DNA of 64,000 nt from Neocallimastix lanati (nom. inval.) (GCA_016946835.1 JACVTC010000047.1:301001-365000); one strand, 5' to 3'; positions 23,392 to 37,385 are shown, counted from the first letter of the stretch. Numbers and translations are program-made. The notes: generated from the sequence alone by a model not told the origin.

Positions 23392-26300
23392 ATGAATATA
23401 TATATAATTACTTGTTTATTTACGTTTATGTCAGCAGTTTTTGCTGCTGTTTCTCTTACTGATAATGGAACTTCATTCATTTTGAGAAACGAGTAAGTGA
23501 AAGTATTTTAAAATTTATTATTTATGTATTATAAATGTTAACTATAATACAAATTTAATATTAATATATATATAAATAAAGTTATGCTACTGTTACTATT
23601 GCAAAAAGTTCAGGTTTCATTACTTCATTAAAATATAATGGAAGTAATCAAGAATTTTTAAATAGATCATACATCGATGCTAATGGTGGAAAAGTTTATT
23701 GTAAAGATTTTTTTTTTATTCTGTGAAGTCTATTTTAAAATTTATGTAATTATCAATTATTAATAAATATTTATATATTATGTATAATAACGAATATAGT
23801 TTCTCCAAACAGTAATAAAATTATAAAGAATACCTCTTCTCATGTTGAAGTTGCTTTTTATGATACATACCGTTCTGGTTCAAAATTAGGACTTGATTGG
23901 TAGGATATGAAATATAATAATAATTTTAAATTTATTAATAATATATATATATATATATATATATAACAATGAAGAGTACAATTAAATTAATGGATATAAT
24001 ATAAAATAAAAATTAATAGGGAAGTTAGATATACTATGCTTTCTGATACTAAAGGTGTTTACTATTCATTAACAAATACCCATAAATCAAACTATCCAGA
24101 CACTTCCTACAGTGAAATTCGTTTAGTTTTAAGATTAAAAGCTAATGTATTTAATTATTTACAAGTTGAAGACAATGTAGCCCGTGTTATGCCAAGTGCA
24201 GCTGATCAAAATAGATGTGTTGAAAAGGGACCAAAAGAAGCTTGTCAATTACCAAATGGTGAAGTTATTCATAAATATGATTGGTCTGTTGATATGTTAA
24301 AGCATCAAGTTCATGGTTTCTCAAGTACCTCTACTGGTTTAGGTTGTTGGTATGTTATTCCATCTATGGAATGGAAAAATGGTGGTGCTTATAATCGTGA
24401 TCTTTCTTGTCACCAAGGAGGTAATGATTCTTTACAAATTATGTATATGAATGGTTCTCACTATGGTGGTGGTGATGCTACAATTAAAAAAGGTGAAAAT
24501 TTCCAAAAGGTTTATGGTCCATTCTTAATCTACTTAAATAAAGCAAATTCTGTTCAAGCTAGTTGGAACGATGCTAAGAATGTAGCTAATGCTGAAGGAA
24601 AGAAATGGCCATATTCATTTGTCTCTCAACCAGGATATGTTAAAGAACGTGGAAAGGTTATTGGTACTTTAGCTATTAATAATCCTTTAACAGGAACTCG
24701 TATTCCACTTGAAGATGCTGTTGTTACTTTAGTACAACCACAATCTGATACTGAACCAATTCCAAATCAACAATGGCGTCATATGTCACATTGGGCTCAT
24801 AGTTTATCAGGAAATACAGCAAATTTTATTATTTATGATGTTATTCCTGGAACATATCAATTACGTGCTTGGTCTAAAAATGTTGTTGGTGAATTTGTAT
24901 TAGATAAATTAGTTACTGTGAAAGCAAATGAAGTTACGAATCTTGGTAAATTTACATTTAGTGAAAATCGTATTGCTCCAGTTTTATGGGAAATTGGTGT
25001 TCCAGATAGAACTGCTATGGAATATAAGCATGGTGATCATTTCAATCAATGGGGTCTTTACTACAAGTTTGAAACTGATTTCCCAAATGGTGTCAACTAC
25101 TATGTTGGTAAATCAAATTATGCAAAGGATTGGAATTACTGTCAAGTTTCTATTCTAGGTAAAGATGGTAAATATACTGGTGTCCCATGGAATATTTACT
25201 TCAACTTAGATAAAATACCAACTGGTACATCTGCTTTACGTATTTCTATTGCTGCTTCATCATACTCTGCTCTTTCTGTTGCTCTTAATGATGGTAAGGT
25301 ATCTCCAGAAATTAAAGATTTAGTTGATGATGCCTGTATTCGTCGTGATGGTATACGTGGTATTTATCGTGAATTAGAATTTAAATATGAACCATCTGCA
25401 TTTAAGATTGGTGAAAATAAATTTACTTTATATAGTAGAAAGACTGGCGGTTACCAAACATACTATAGTTTTGATGGTATTATGTATGATCATATTCGTT
25501 TTGAAGCTCCATTTGATTCTTCTGCTCCAAATACTACACAACAACCAGTTACAGTAACTAAAACCACTACTACAGTTGTAGCTAAAACTACAAATACCTC
25601 AAGTACTGTTACTAATAATGCAAACGCAACTTGTAATAAATTATACTGGCAATGTGGTGGTTCAAATTGGAAGGGATCTACTACATGTTGCGAAGGAGTC
25701 TGTCAAAAGTATAATGAATTCTTCTCTCAATGTGTTCCAAGTGGAAGTAGTAATAATAATAGCCAAAATATTGAAACTACAACTCAAGCTCCAAAGCCAA
25801 CAGTCGCTCCGGTAAAACCAGGAACAATTTTCATTGCTGGTGATTCTACAGCTGATGATGATGGTGCTCATAATGGTAAAACCAATGGTTGGGGTAAATA
25901 CTTAGGAAATTATGTCATAAGTAATGTTAAAAATCATGGCTATTCTGGACAAAGTGCTAGAACTTTCTGGCGTGATGGAAGATGGAAATCTTTAATTGCT
26001 GGTGTTTCTAAAAATGATTATGTCTTCATTCAATTTGGTCATAATGATGTTGGTGGTCCAAATGCTTCTTCTGAAAAGGGTTCCGCTGGTGGTGAAGGCG
26101 ATGAAACTGTTACCGTTACTAGAAGTAATGGTCAAAAAGAAGTTGTACACACTTTCCCATGGTACATTCGTCAAATGTGTAATGAAGTTATTGCTAAGGG
26201 AGCTAAACCAGTTTTATTATCTTACACACCAAACTTCTCCTTTACTAATGGTAAGGTTGGAGAAGGTAGCCGTTTCCAAGGTTTTATGAAATTAGTTGCT

Positions 26301-26543
26301 AATGAAATGAATATTCCATATATTGATCTTTATAGTCTTATTGCTCGTAAATGGGAAGAACTTGGTGAAAGCTACATTAAGAATAATCAATGGTTCCCAA
26401 CTGATTACAAACATACCTCAGCAGCAGCAGCAGATTTCAATGCACAAATGGTTGTTACTGGTATTAAATGTGTCAATATTCCAGATTTAATAGCTGCCTT
26501 AAATAGTAAAGGTAATTCAGTTAACAACCAATGTAAATATTAG
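23392..26543 (+). CDS. Secreted rhamnogalacturonan lyase (PL4) - CBM1 - rhamnogalacturonan acetylesterase (CE12) fusion
   Basis: Exons 23392-23492, 23582-23700, 23800-23899 and 24020-26543 give 947 residues; the introns are GT-AG. A signal peptide covers about residues 1-20. Residues 21-610 resemble family PL4 rhamnogalacturonan lyase: N-terminal beta-sandwich catalytic domain (VYGPFLIYLNK, near 272-282), an FnIII-like domain (GKVIGTLAINNPLTG) and a C-terminal jelly-roll (LWEIGVPDRTAMEY). K201 (MLKHQVHG) and H254 (GSHYGG) are candidates for the family's catalytic Lys and His. A Thr-rich linker leads to a cellulose-binding CBM1 at about 645-678 (WQCGGSNWKGSTTCC). A second linker leads to a GDSL/SGNH esterase of CE12 type at 709-935, with GDST (S716), GHND (N782) and D902-x2-H905. 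The protein would deacetylate and cleave the RG-I backbone of pectin outside the cell while anchored to cellulose. It has no dockerin, so it is probably not a cellulosome subunit. Confidence 0.94.
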
Positions 26544-27328
26544 AAAATAAAAAATTTTTATTTTCAAATATTTATTAATTTATATTTCTTTAGAATAAAA
26601 AAAAAAAGTAAAAAGTAAAAAATATAAAATATAAAATATAAAATATAAAATATAAAATATATATATAAAAAAAAAAGATAATAATAATAATAAATAAAAA
26701 TAAAAGATATTTATTTATTATTTAAAAGCTATTATAAAACAAACAAACAAACAAAAAAAATTTAATTATTTATAATTTCATATATAAATAATTAAATTTG
26801 TATATAATTAAATGAATAGAAATTTTAAATTTAAAAATAAATTTAAAATAAAGATATTTGTATATATAAAAAATATAGAAATACAAATATATATATTAAA
26901 TATATATATAAAAAAAAGAAATATATTTGTATATATAAAAAAGTATAGAAATACAAATATATATTATATTATATATATATATAAAATGAAATATATCCAA
27001 ACTGCTTTGTTAATATATAAATTTTTGAATAATTAAAATTCAATTTTTTATATAGTATATTATAAAAATTGAAATATAAAAAATAATATTAAATTATTTA
27101 AAATAAATAAATAACGAAAAAAAAAAAAAAAAAAAATTTATAAATAAAATGAATTATAAATTATAAAATAAAATATTTAATACTTTTAAATATACATTTA
27201 AAAAAAAAAAAAAATATTAAGTAAATAAAATAAAATATATATTATTAAATAAATTAAATAAAATATTAAATATTTAAATCTACGTTAAGAGAACTTAAGT
27301 TAAAAAAATTGTATATTTAACATATTAT

Positions 27329-27359
<31 letters not shown>

Positions 27360-27780
27360 CACAATAATTATAAATAATTTTACAATATATTAAATATATA
27401 ATTAGTTGACTTTATAATAGTAATTTGAACTATTTAAATAATAATATATAAAATATAAAATATTTGGATAGTTTAAATACACAAAATTTTAAAAATATTA
27501 TATATATATATATTTTTTTAAAATATTTTTATTAATTTATGACCAAATCTATTTTATTTATTTCTTCTTTTTTTCTCTACATATAAGCATATTAGAATTA
27601 AATAATAAATAATGTGTTGCTTTTTTTTATGTATCTATTAAATAATAAAATATTAATTGGAATGTTTTTTTTTTTCTTTTTATTTTTAAAATTTTATTTA
27701 TTTTATTTTATTTTATTTTATTTTATTTAATTTTTTTTTTTTTTTTATATTTTTTATATTTTGAAAATAAATAATTAGTT
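26544..27780. other. A/T-rich spacer between convergent genes
   Basis: The RG lyase (+) and the RS/RRM gene (-) converge here, so both transcripts end in this stretch. It holds runs of a TAAAA/TATAAA-type motif (26620-26660), two imperfect copies of a roughly 70-base unit around ATTTGTATATATAAAAAA (26865-26970), poly-A and poly-T tracts, and (ATTTT)n near 27690-27730. No gene is visible. Confidence 0.6.
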
Positions 27781-29861
27781 TTAAAAGTCATCATAACTTA
27801 ATAAGGTACGCTTACTTGCTCTTGGATCTAAAATACCAATATTTGAATTTTGATAATTTTTAGGATTAATAATATTCACATTTCTGTGACCATAGATATT
27901 ATAAGCTGAAAAATTAGCCATAGATGAAGATTGATTTAGATCATTATTAATATATTCAGAACCATAAGTATCTTGGGTTATAGCCATTGCTCCATCGTCA
28001 TCCTGCCATGGACGGTTACCGAAACCATACTTATTACGTTCAGGAATTTTAGCTTTTCCTACTTTAATAACTGATAATCCTAATTTATAACCATTCATTC
28101 TTTTAATAGCTTCTAATGCTGAATTAGATGATTTATACGAAATAAAAGCATATTGTTTTCCTGGAAATACTTTAATTTCCTTAATTTCACCAAAACGTGA
28201 AAAGTTTTGACGTAGGACGGATTCAGGTGTATCTTCTTCTAAATCACCTATATAAATTGTTTTTTTGTAAAATTCGGTTTCTAAGTAACTAGCACTTTCC
28301 CTATATATTTGGGTTTGTTCAATATCTAAGATTGGCTTCTTTCTTGGATCTTCCATAATAGTTTTTTCAATAGTATTAGTAGTAGAGACGATTTCTTCAT
28401 CATCATCATCTGCTTCTTCTTCAAAGTGTCTCTGTTTTCTGTGATTATAATAATGACTTTTTCTGCTACGATAATTACGATCACGGTCATGTCTACTTGA
28501 ATAATAATAGTCATCATCTCTATATCTAGTATGTCTGGATCTAGATCTAGATCTGGATCTGGATCTATTTCTTGATCTTGATCTTGAACGATTATAGGAC
28601 TTATAAGAGGTTCTGAATTCAGAACGATAGTGAGGAGATCTTGATCTTGATTTATTTCTATTACTTGAGTATGGAGATCTTGATCTATTTCTATGACTTG
28701 AATATGGAGATCTTGATCTCGATCTGGATCTCGATCTGGAAGGTCTTATATAACTATTTTCTCTTTTTTTCATGTTCATCACTTCTTCATTACTTCTTTT
28801 ATTTTCCTTATTGATTCTTTTTTCAATTGGTGGTAATCTTTCCATTCTCTTTGTTTCCCCCTTTATTACTTTTACAATATTTTCTTGACTTGATTCTGGA
28901 ATTAAAGAGGGTTTAACATTTTTATCTTCCTTAATTATTTTTTCTTCTATCTGTACATTTTTATTTGGTTTTGGTTCTTCTTGTTCCTCTTCACTATCTG
29001 TTAAAATTAACTCTTCTTCACTATCCAATTCTGTAAATGTTTCTGGGAATTCACCAAAATCTTCTATTTCTGAATCAATTTCTATTTCTTCTTTATCATC
29101 AACTACTATTTCGTATTGTGGGGAAATCGAGCCATCATCACTATCACTCAAATAAATTTCTTCTTTATTATTCTCATTTATTTCATTTATATCATGTTCA
29201 TTAATTTCTTTTGGAAGAGGAGTTGAATTTGGTGATGGTAATAATGAATCTTTGGCATAAATTGATGAAGTTGATTCTTGAGAATCTGAATCTAAAGAAC
29301 CTAAAGTACTAATAGAAATATCAGAATTAACTGAGCTTGAAGAGTCACTTGATAAAGAACGAGATTGCTGTTGCTGATTTTTAAAAAATAACAAAGAACG
29401 TTCAATACTTCTTCCTCTAACTGGACTATTATTACTATCACTTTGATAGCTAGATAAACTACTCTCTGAGTTATCACTTTCATAATCATTTCTTTTAATA
29501 TAATCATCAGATAAATTTGAACTATTGTATGATAATGCTGGTGAAGGACATCCTGTTAATTGTTCCTATAGTATTTTTTCATTTTTTTTTTTTTTAAGAA
29601 AATAATTTTCTTTAATATATGTTTTATTATATTTTCTCATTTTTTTTTAAGAAAATAATTTTCTTTAATATACGTTTTATTATATTTTCTCATTTTTTTT
29701 TTTTTTTTTTTTAAATTTTCTTTAATATATGTTTTATTATATTTTCATATAATATAACATAATCTTTTCTTAATATACACATTTATAAATTATTTTATTT
29801 ATTTTCTTTTTTATCTATTTTTTTTTTTTTTTTTTTTCATAATTCTATTCTTATAATTCCT

Positions 29862-29900
<39 letters not shown>

Positions 29901-30216
29901 TAATCCTTTTTTCCCCACACTTCTTTTTAAAATAATATTTAATTATTTATTAATATTTACTTTAACTGCTCCTAAATTTATTTTTAAAGTTATTTTATTT
30001 TGAGATAATGATGTAGGATTTATTTTATTTAAATTTCTTAAATCTTGACTTTCCTATTATTAAATTTATTATATATTTAATATATTATATAATAATTTTG
30101 AATATTATATTAATTATTACTACTAATTGTACCTTTATTCTTTTTTTTAATAGCTTATACTTTTGAACTAGTCTTGGTGAAGCAGTTGAATCAATATATA
30201 TTTGTTTTCCGGGCAT
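27781..30216 (-). CDS. RS-rich RNA-binding protein with one RRM
   Basis: Exons 30133-30216, 29961-30053 and 27781-29565 join into 653 residues. The start ATG (30214-30216) is chosen because the exons upstream of the long reading frame continue it without a stop through two GT-AG introns. Residues 60-300 are Ser-, Asp- and Glu-rich and presumably disordered. Residues 335-404 are an arginine-serine domain with long SR runs. Residues 494-565 are an RRM: RNP2 IYIGDL, RNP1 QYAFISYK, overall closest in style to the third RRM of TIA-1/Nam8-type proteins. The tail ends YDDF. RS plus RRM suggests a nuclear pre-mRNA splicing or mRNA-processing factor, regulated by SR kinases if it behaves like its relatives. 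I cannot name an orthologue. The second intron contains a threefold repeat (about 29585-29745). Confidence 0.88.
29585..29750. repeat. Threefold tandem repeat inside an intron
   Basis: About 60-base copies of AAAATAATTTTCTTTAATATA followed by GTTTTATTATATTTTCTCA and a poly-T run, lying in the 3' half of the sequence removed from the RS/RRM gene (intron 29566-29960). Confidence 0.85.
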
Positions 30217-30755
30217 TTTTGTTAGTAGTTTTATTATATTATTATTATTATTATTACTATTATTATTTAGAAATAAGAAATAAAATTAAATATATTTGTT
30301 TTATGAAATGAAGAAAAAAAAAAAAATAAAAAAGAATATAAATATATAAATATTTTAAATTTCAAATAAATAAAATTATAATAAGATAATATGAAAGTAT
30401 AATAAATAATTTTAAAGTATATATTAAGGAAATAAAAAATTCAATGAAAATGATAATTCTATGTTAATTAATATAATTTAATTTAATTGTAATGTTATAT
30501 TATTCTATTTTCTATAATTATTTGGTATCATAAAGTTTATTAAATTATGAGAATATAATAAATAAAATAAATATTAAAAGTAAGAATAAATAATTAAATA
30601 AAAATATAAAAAAAAATAATTTTTTATTATAACATTTCGATTAAGTATGTATTTTTCTCTCTTAAAACAAGTATAATTTTTTCTTTTTTTCTTTTTTTTT
30701 TTTTTTTTTATGTATAAGAGAAATAATAATTTTTTTAATGAGTAAGCTTAATAAA

Positions 30756-30787
<32 letters not shown>

Positions 30788-31376
30788 TAAAATTGATATT
30801 ATATATCAATAATATATATAGATATTATATTTATAGTATTAAAACTATACCATCTATATTACTATATATATATACAAATAATATTAAATATATAAATAAT
30901 ATATTCTATTAATGATATATCAATTTAATTCCAACATAAATTTTAATTATTTGTTTTTTTATAAAATATTTATAACCAATCATTAACATTTAAAGAAGAA
31001 TGATTGGCATATGGTAATTTTTTTATTTTTAATTTTTAAATATATAAATATCTTCACTAATTAAAATTTTAATATTCATATATTAAAAAAAAAAATTTTT
31101 TTTGAATTTTATAAAACATAGTAATTATATATAAATTAAAAAAAAAAAAAAAAAATTAAAATTTTGAATAAATGAAAAACATGTTAATATATAAACAATT
31201 ATTTTATAAATTTATTTCATATGAAAAAAAAAAAAAAAAACAGTAAAATAGTAATACATTATTATTATATATAATAAATTTAATAGGTGTTAATATTAAA
31301 TTTATGTAATTCTTCATACTTAATAAAAAAAAAACTATGATTATAAAAAATTTACCTATTAAATAGTAAAAATATG

Positions 31377-31414
<38 letters not shown>

Positions 31415-33436
31415 AAATCTCTGGTTTTCTTAAGAAGATTGGATTAATTCAATACAACCCAGATAATTGTTTATTTAGTAAATATAAAAAATAATAAATT
31501 GTGTTTATTACTAACACTTTATGATGATGATTAATTATTTTTAGTTATTTAGATTATATTTAATATTAAATATTAATGAAAATATTTGAAAGTATTATTG
31601 TAATAGTAGTTTATTTTAAAGATTTACAAGTAAAAATTATTATTAGAATTCAAAATTTTAGATTTTGAATATTTAAAATACTAGAAGAAATTATATGTAT
31701 TATATGAAAAATAAAAATAACAATTTCTATCTTTAAAAAAAAAATAATAATAGTATATATATATATAATTATTATTATTATTATTACCATAATTTCTTAA
31801 TAAATAACCATAATAATTAAAATATATATATATATATATATTATTATTATTTTTATTATTATTATCATAATTTCTTAAAAAAATAAAAATATATATATAT
31901 TTATTTATATATATATTATTACCATAATTTCTTATTAATTAACCATAATTTCTTAATTAATAAATATACAAATTATTATTCAAATGAAATTATTTAATTT
32001 ATAATTCAATAATTTTAATAATTTTAATATTTTTATTAATAAATATTCAATTTGTATTAACAATCCAATGTTTTTTGTAAAAAAAAAATGAAGATGAGAA
32101 ATGTATATATTAATATATTATATATTCAATTTATTATAATTTTTTTTTTATTTTATTTTTAAAATATATTTAATATAATTTATAAAATGAATAATTCAAT
32201 AAATTATTATTTTTTTTTTTAAAAATGTTTTATTTTTTCTAATGTTATAATATTATATTGAATCCTAAAATAAGTAAAAATATATTATTAAACGTTATGA
32301 AAAGAATTGAGTGATTTAATAATTGATAATAAAAGTAAACCTTAATAACAACTATTTATAAATTGTTGAAAAAATGAAATATTAATATAAAATATTATTA
32401 AAAAAATATATGAAATGATGAATTAAAGATGACATACTATATATTCAAAAAAAAAAAAAAAAAAAATTAATGATTATTAAAAAGTAATACCATATTAAAA
32501 AGAAATATAATTATTACTTCATCAAAATAATGATATTTAAATATTTAAATAATTAAAAAATTATATATATATCTCATACTTATAATAATTGATAAAATAT
32601 TTTTTATATACAATAATATATATATAATTTATAATTTTTTTTTTTTTTTTTTTTGATCTAATAATTTAACATCTTTTTCCTAATATCATCTAAATAAATT
32701 GATATTTTTTTTTAGTATTACTTGAAAAAATATTTCTAAATATTGATTTTTATTCTTATATATATTATATACATAATTATATGATATTAATGGTATTAAT
32801 AAATAGATATTATTAAATGTTTGTTCAGCAATAATATATGCTGTACTTTTCTATTTTTATAAAAATTTATTTTTTAATTATAGTATTTATTAATATAAAA
32901 CTTTATCATTAAAATAATAATAAATATTATTTAAATAATAAAATTATAATAATAAATATACAATGCAATGAAAAATGTCCCATATAACTTTAAAATTATT
33001 TAAAATTTAATCTCTGACTAATTCATTTAAAATTTCCCTATTTGACAAAATTTAATATAAAAGTAATTTTGAATTTGACATATATAATACATGTTTTATT
33101 AATTAATATACTTTCAATGGTCAGTTTAATAAATTTATAAATTATAAAGTAATAATTTATATAATTAATAAATTGAAAACTACATAATTTTGTATTTTTT
33201 TTTTCAGAGATTTTTTTATTATATAAATATGACTAAATAATTAATTATTGTTAATATATATTAAAGATATTGTTTAAATTTTTGCATTATGTATTCATAT
33301 GCATTTTGTTTATTTGGTATTTCTTCGTTTGTGACAAACCTAGTAAAAAATTAAACTAAACAAAATAAATGAATTATCATAATAAAACTTTAAATATAAA
33401 TTTGTTAATTAAATTATTAATTTTATTTATTATTTA

Positions 33437-33484
<48 letters not shown>

Positions 33485-33550
33485 TTTTTATATTTTAAAT
33501 TGTTAAAAAATGATATTTGCATATTTAGAGAAAATAAAGAATAAATAAAA

Positions 33551-33832
33551 GATTTGAATTATTCGAATAAATTAATACTAAATTTAATAAAATAAAATGA
33601 AATAAAAGATTTGAGTTATTCAAATAAATTAATACTAAATTTAATAAAATAAAATGAAATAAAAGATTTGAGTTATTCAAATAAATTAATACTAAATTTA
33701 ATAAAATAAAATGAAATAAAAGATTTGAATTATTCAAATAAATTAATACTAAATTTAAAATAAAAAGAAATAAAAGATTTGAATTATTCAAATAAATTAA
33801 TACTAAATTTAATAAAATAAAAAGAAATAAAA
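33551..33832. repeat. 57-bp tandem repeat, five copies
   Basis: Units start at 33551, 33608, 33665, 33722 and 33776, each beginning GATTTGAATTATTCAAATAA with one or two substitutions; the fourth is 54 bases long. Confidence 0.95.
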
Positions 33833-34043
33833 AATAAAAAAATAAAATAATAAAATAAAATAAAAGTATCAATTTTTGCTTTATTAATAGAATATTTTAT
33901 CACTTTAATTTATGATGAAAGCTTAAATAAATATACTTCACCATATATTCTGAAAAATGCGTTAAGTATAAATTGTTTATTCACTCATTCATTTTTAAAT
34001 TTTATACAATAACTATATATATTACTTTTATATATCATTAATA

Positions 34044-34076
34044 TAATAAAATCATATTCAAGATATGATTTTATTA
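34044..34076. repeat. Perfect 14-bp inverted repeat, 5-nt loop
   Basis: TAATAAAATCATAT (34044-34057) pairs with 34063-34076 around TCAAG. In DNA this A/T-rich, chance palindromes are common, but the C and G positions pair as well. Confidence 0.6.
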
Positions 34077-35278
34077 ATTTTCTTTTAAATCTATTTTAAA
34101 AATATTTTAAGATATTTTTAGTAATTAAATAATATTGACCATTTAATTTTTTATTACATATTTCAAATTTAAATATAATTTATTTATCAAAAAAATTGTA
34201 ATTTATTTTTTTAATTTTTTTTTTTTTTTTTTTTTTTTTATAATAAAATATTAAAATTATATATAAAAAATAAATAATAGAACAAATTTAAAAAGAAATA
34301 CGTTAATTATGTAAGAGAAAAAAATCATTGATTTTGTTAATAATAATATTTTTTATTTATTTAATAATTATTATGAATTTTATTTATTAAATTTCAACTA
34401 TAATTTACAATTAAGGTAAAAAAAAAAAAAAAAAGTAGTATAATTTTGATAAATATATATATAACATGAATCTTAATATTGTAATGTATTAATATAATTA
34501 TATTAATAAAATAATTAATTAAAAATATTTAACATTAAAATTAATATTTTAATTCTTTAATCAATGATTATACAGTATAATAAATAAATATACTTTATTT
34601 CATAATATTTTTTTTCATTAATTAAATATTATTGAATAATAATAATAATAATAATTAAAAAAAAAAATACGAATGAGTCAAAATTTCTATTTTTATATTA
34701 ATATTGATTTTTCTTATCAATATATAATATTATTTTAAATATATTTTTATTGTATTGAATTGTTGAAAGTATTTCAACAGTTTTATTAAATAAGACACAT
34801 AGAAATATTTTTTTTCATAGTTTTAGTAAAAGAGAATAAAGCCTAAATGATATACATAATATTTTTTCATAAACACTAGTAATTAATAAATTTAATACTA
34901 TTATCAATTTTTTTTTTAAAAAAAAAAAAAAAGAAAAAAAGAAACTAACTATATAACTAAAATTTTGGATAAATTAACTAAAGTTAAAATCTGAAATTTA
35001 TTCTTTATTTAAAGAAACTCCTTAATAATTATTTTTATATTGTAATAAAATATAAAAATGTAAAATGAATTTGATTGTTAATCTAAAGAAGTAAAACGAA
35101 TGTATATATGTATACTATATATAATATATATGCATAGTATATATACATCAGATGAAGGTTTATAATTTGATAATTTTTTTTTATATAATTATTACAAATT
35201 ATAATGATCTTTTAATATATATTGTATGACCAGTGCTTTAATAAAAATATATAAAAGTACTTTGTTATATTATAAAAA

Positions 35279-35400
35279 TAGTAGAAAAGAAAAAATTAAA
35301 ATTTTCAAGGTTTTGTTTTTTTTTTCCACTTTCAATAAATCTTAAATATATTAATATAAAAATAATTATAATAGTAGAAAAGAAAAAGTTAAAATTTTCA

Positions 35401-35437
<37 letters not shown>

Positions 35438-35570
35438 CCATTTTTAATAAATCTTAAATATATTATTATAAAAATAATTATTATAGTAGAAAAGAAAAAA
35501 TAAAACAAATAAAAAATTTCAAGTTTTTTTTTTTTTCCACTTTTAATAAATCTTAAATAGTATTCATTAT
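35279..35570. repeat. Three imperfect copies of a roughly 92-115 bp unit
   Basis: The pattern TAGTAGAAAAGAAAAA, AAAATTTTCAAG, poly-T, CCACTTTCAATAAATCTTAAATAT recurs from about 35279, 35371 and 35485. Length differences come from the poly-T tract. Confidence 0.9.
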
Positions 35571-36339
35571 TGTATAATGTTGCAATTTTTTTTTTTATTT
35601 TATTTCATTCGCCCCGATTCATATTATCACAAATTAAATTTAGTTAATATATTTTCTATAAATTAAGTTTTAAATTCGAACTTAATTATAAAGTGTTTTC
35701 ATTATTTAATAAATATAATGGAACATTTTTTTTCTTATTCATTATGTTATATTAAAATTAAATCATTAGTTTAAAATTAATATTTAAGGATTGTTTATGA
35801 AACTTATTTTATACTTATAATTACTATTACTTAGATATATAATCATAATAAATTTTTAAAAAGTCATTTGTTTCCAATTTAAATATATTACAAATAAAAT
35901 ATAATTTTAACTTTTATAATATATTATTTACTTTATATTTTACCACTTACTTTAAAAAGGAATATTATATTAAATAATTAAATACTCTAAAAAAAAAAAA
36001 AAAAAAAAAAAAAGAATTCTATATATTATATTAAATTTCAATTCGGGAATTATGTATATATAAGAAATTTTACTAATTTCAAAAAAATTTATATATTATT
36101 TTAATTTAGTAATATATTTTCTAGGATGATGCATGAAGATTAATAAATAAATGTGTTTAAACTTTTAATTATATTTATATATATATATTAAATTGATGTA
36201 TTTATTTTAATATAATATAAATATATATTTATTATTATTTAACAATAAATGAAATGACTTGTGATATATAAAAATAATAATAAAATATTTTAATAAATAA
36301 TGAATTTTTTTATATATTAATTTTAATAAAAAGAATTTG

Positions 36340-36490
36340 TTGCATTTTGCAATGTTACATTTTGCAATGTGGTTTTTTAATAATAAAGTAATTTTCCGCC
36401 ATAAATAAATATAGATAATATTCTATATTAGAAAAATGAAAATAATATAAAGGACGCAATAATTAATAAAAGACCACATTGTGAAATGAA
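36340..36490. repeat. Inverted-repeat unit, MITE-like
   Basis: CATTTTGCAATGTGGTTTTT near 36358 is the approximate reverse complement of AAAAGACCACATTGTGAAATG near 36467-36488 (about 22 of 27 positions over the longer arms). The left arm is preceded by a direct duplication of ATTTTGCAATGT. About 75 bases lie between the arms. No transposase is present, and no flanking target duplication was confirmed. Confidence 0.5.
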
Positions 36491-36638
36491 ATACTTTCTA
36501 ATAAAAGAAAAATTTAATAAAAATAATTATAAAATTAAGTTTTTTTTTTTTATTTTTTTTAATATAAAAATATATATAAAATATGACGTCCAATGTAGTG
36601 TACAATACAAAGTTAATAACAATGAAAATATATGAATT

Positions 36639-36842
36639 TTTTTAATATTTTATTATCTTTTAGAATAAATCTTTTTAATAATTTATATACAATATAATAA
36701 TATATATATATATTTTTTTTGTATCAATACAACAATAATTATTTGAATTTTAATATTTTATTATCTTTTAGAATAAATCCTTTTAATAATTTATTTACAA
36801 TATAATATTTTTTTTTTTGTATCAATACAACAATAATTATTT
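36639..36842. repeat. Two-copy tandem duplication, about 105 bp
   Basis: TTTTATTATCTTTTAGAATAAATC to GTATCAATACAACAATAATT occurs twice in a row, differing mainly in the length of an AT/T microsatellite. Confidence 0.9.
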
Positions 36843-37385
36843 AAGAATTAATTTTTTAATATGTTTATTATGAATTAAAGTTTCAATGATAGAATTTTAA
36901 TTAAAAAAGTTTTTTTTTTTTTTTTTTTTTATTATATTGATAAAAAATAAATTAAAACTTTTATATAATATATTGTATTAACTTATTAACTATTATGATT
37001 CATATTTATGAGCCTTAAATAACAAAGGAAAATTTAATTGAACTAAATAAGAATATTTTTATTTTACTTTAATATTTTTTTTTTAAAAAAAAATTACATA
37101 TAAAGATTACATAAGATTACATTTTCTTTCATTTTTATTTTCAAAAAAGTTTTAAATAAAAAATAATATAAATTTATTTATATTATATTAATTGCTGGTC
37201 AATAAATATTTGAACAAACAAAAAAAACAAAAAAAACAAAAAAAAAAAAAAAAAAAAAAGAAGAAATAAAAAAAATAAAAGGTAGTAATTTTAAAACTAA
37301 AGAATAATAAATAAATAATTTTAATGAACTGATTAAAAATATATAGAATTAATTAATTAATATTCAATTAATCATATTATAGAAA

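Larger units (their letters stand above)
30217..37385. other. A/T-rich intergenic DNA, about 7.2 kb
   Basis: No gene was recognised on either strand. The RS/RRM gene reads away on the left and the dockerin gene starts on the right, so both promoters should be at the edges. The stretch holds several tandem and inverted repeats listed separately (33551, 34044, 35279, 36358, 36639), plus many poly-T tracts of 20-30 bases. The open frame at 33525-33872 (minus) is a translation of the 57-bp repeat. Confidence 0.6.

Noticed and set aside
33551-33832. CRISPR-like array
   Set aside because: Units are contiguous without spacers; the other repeat arrays here are also simple tandem repeats.
33525-33872. 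115-residue open frame that looks like a hydrophobic repeat protein
   Set aside because: Each repeat is one unit of the 57-bp DNA tandem array (57 is divisible by three); no independent evidence of coding.
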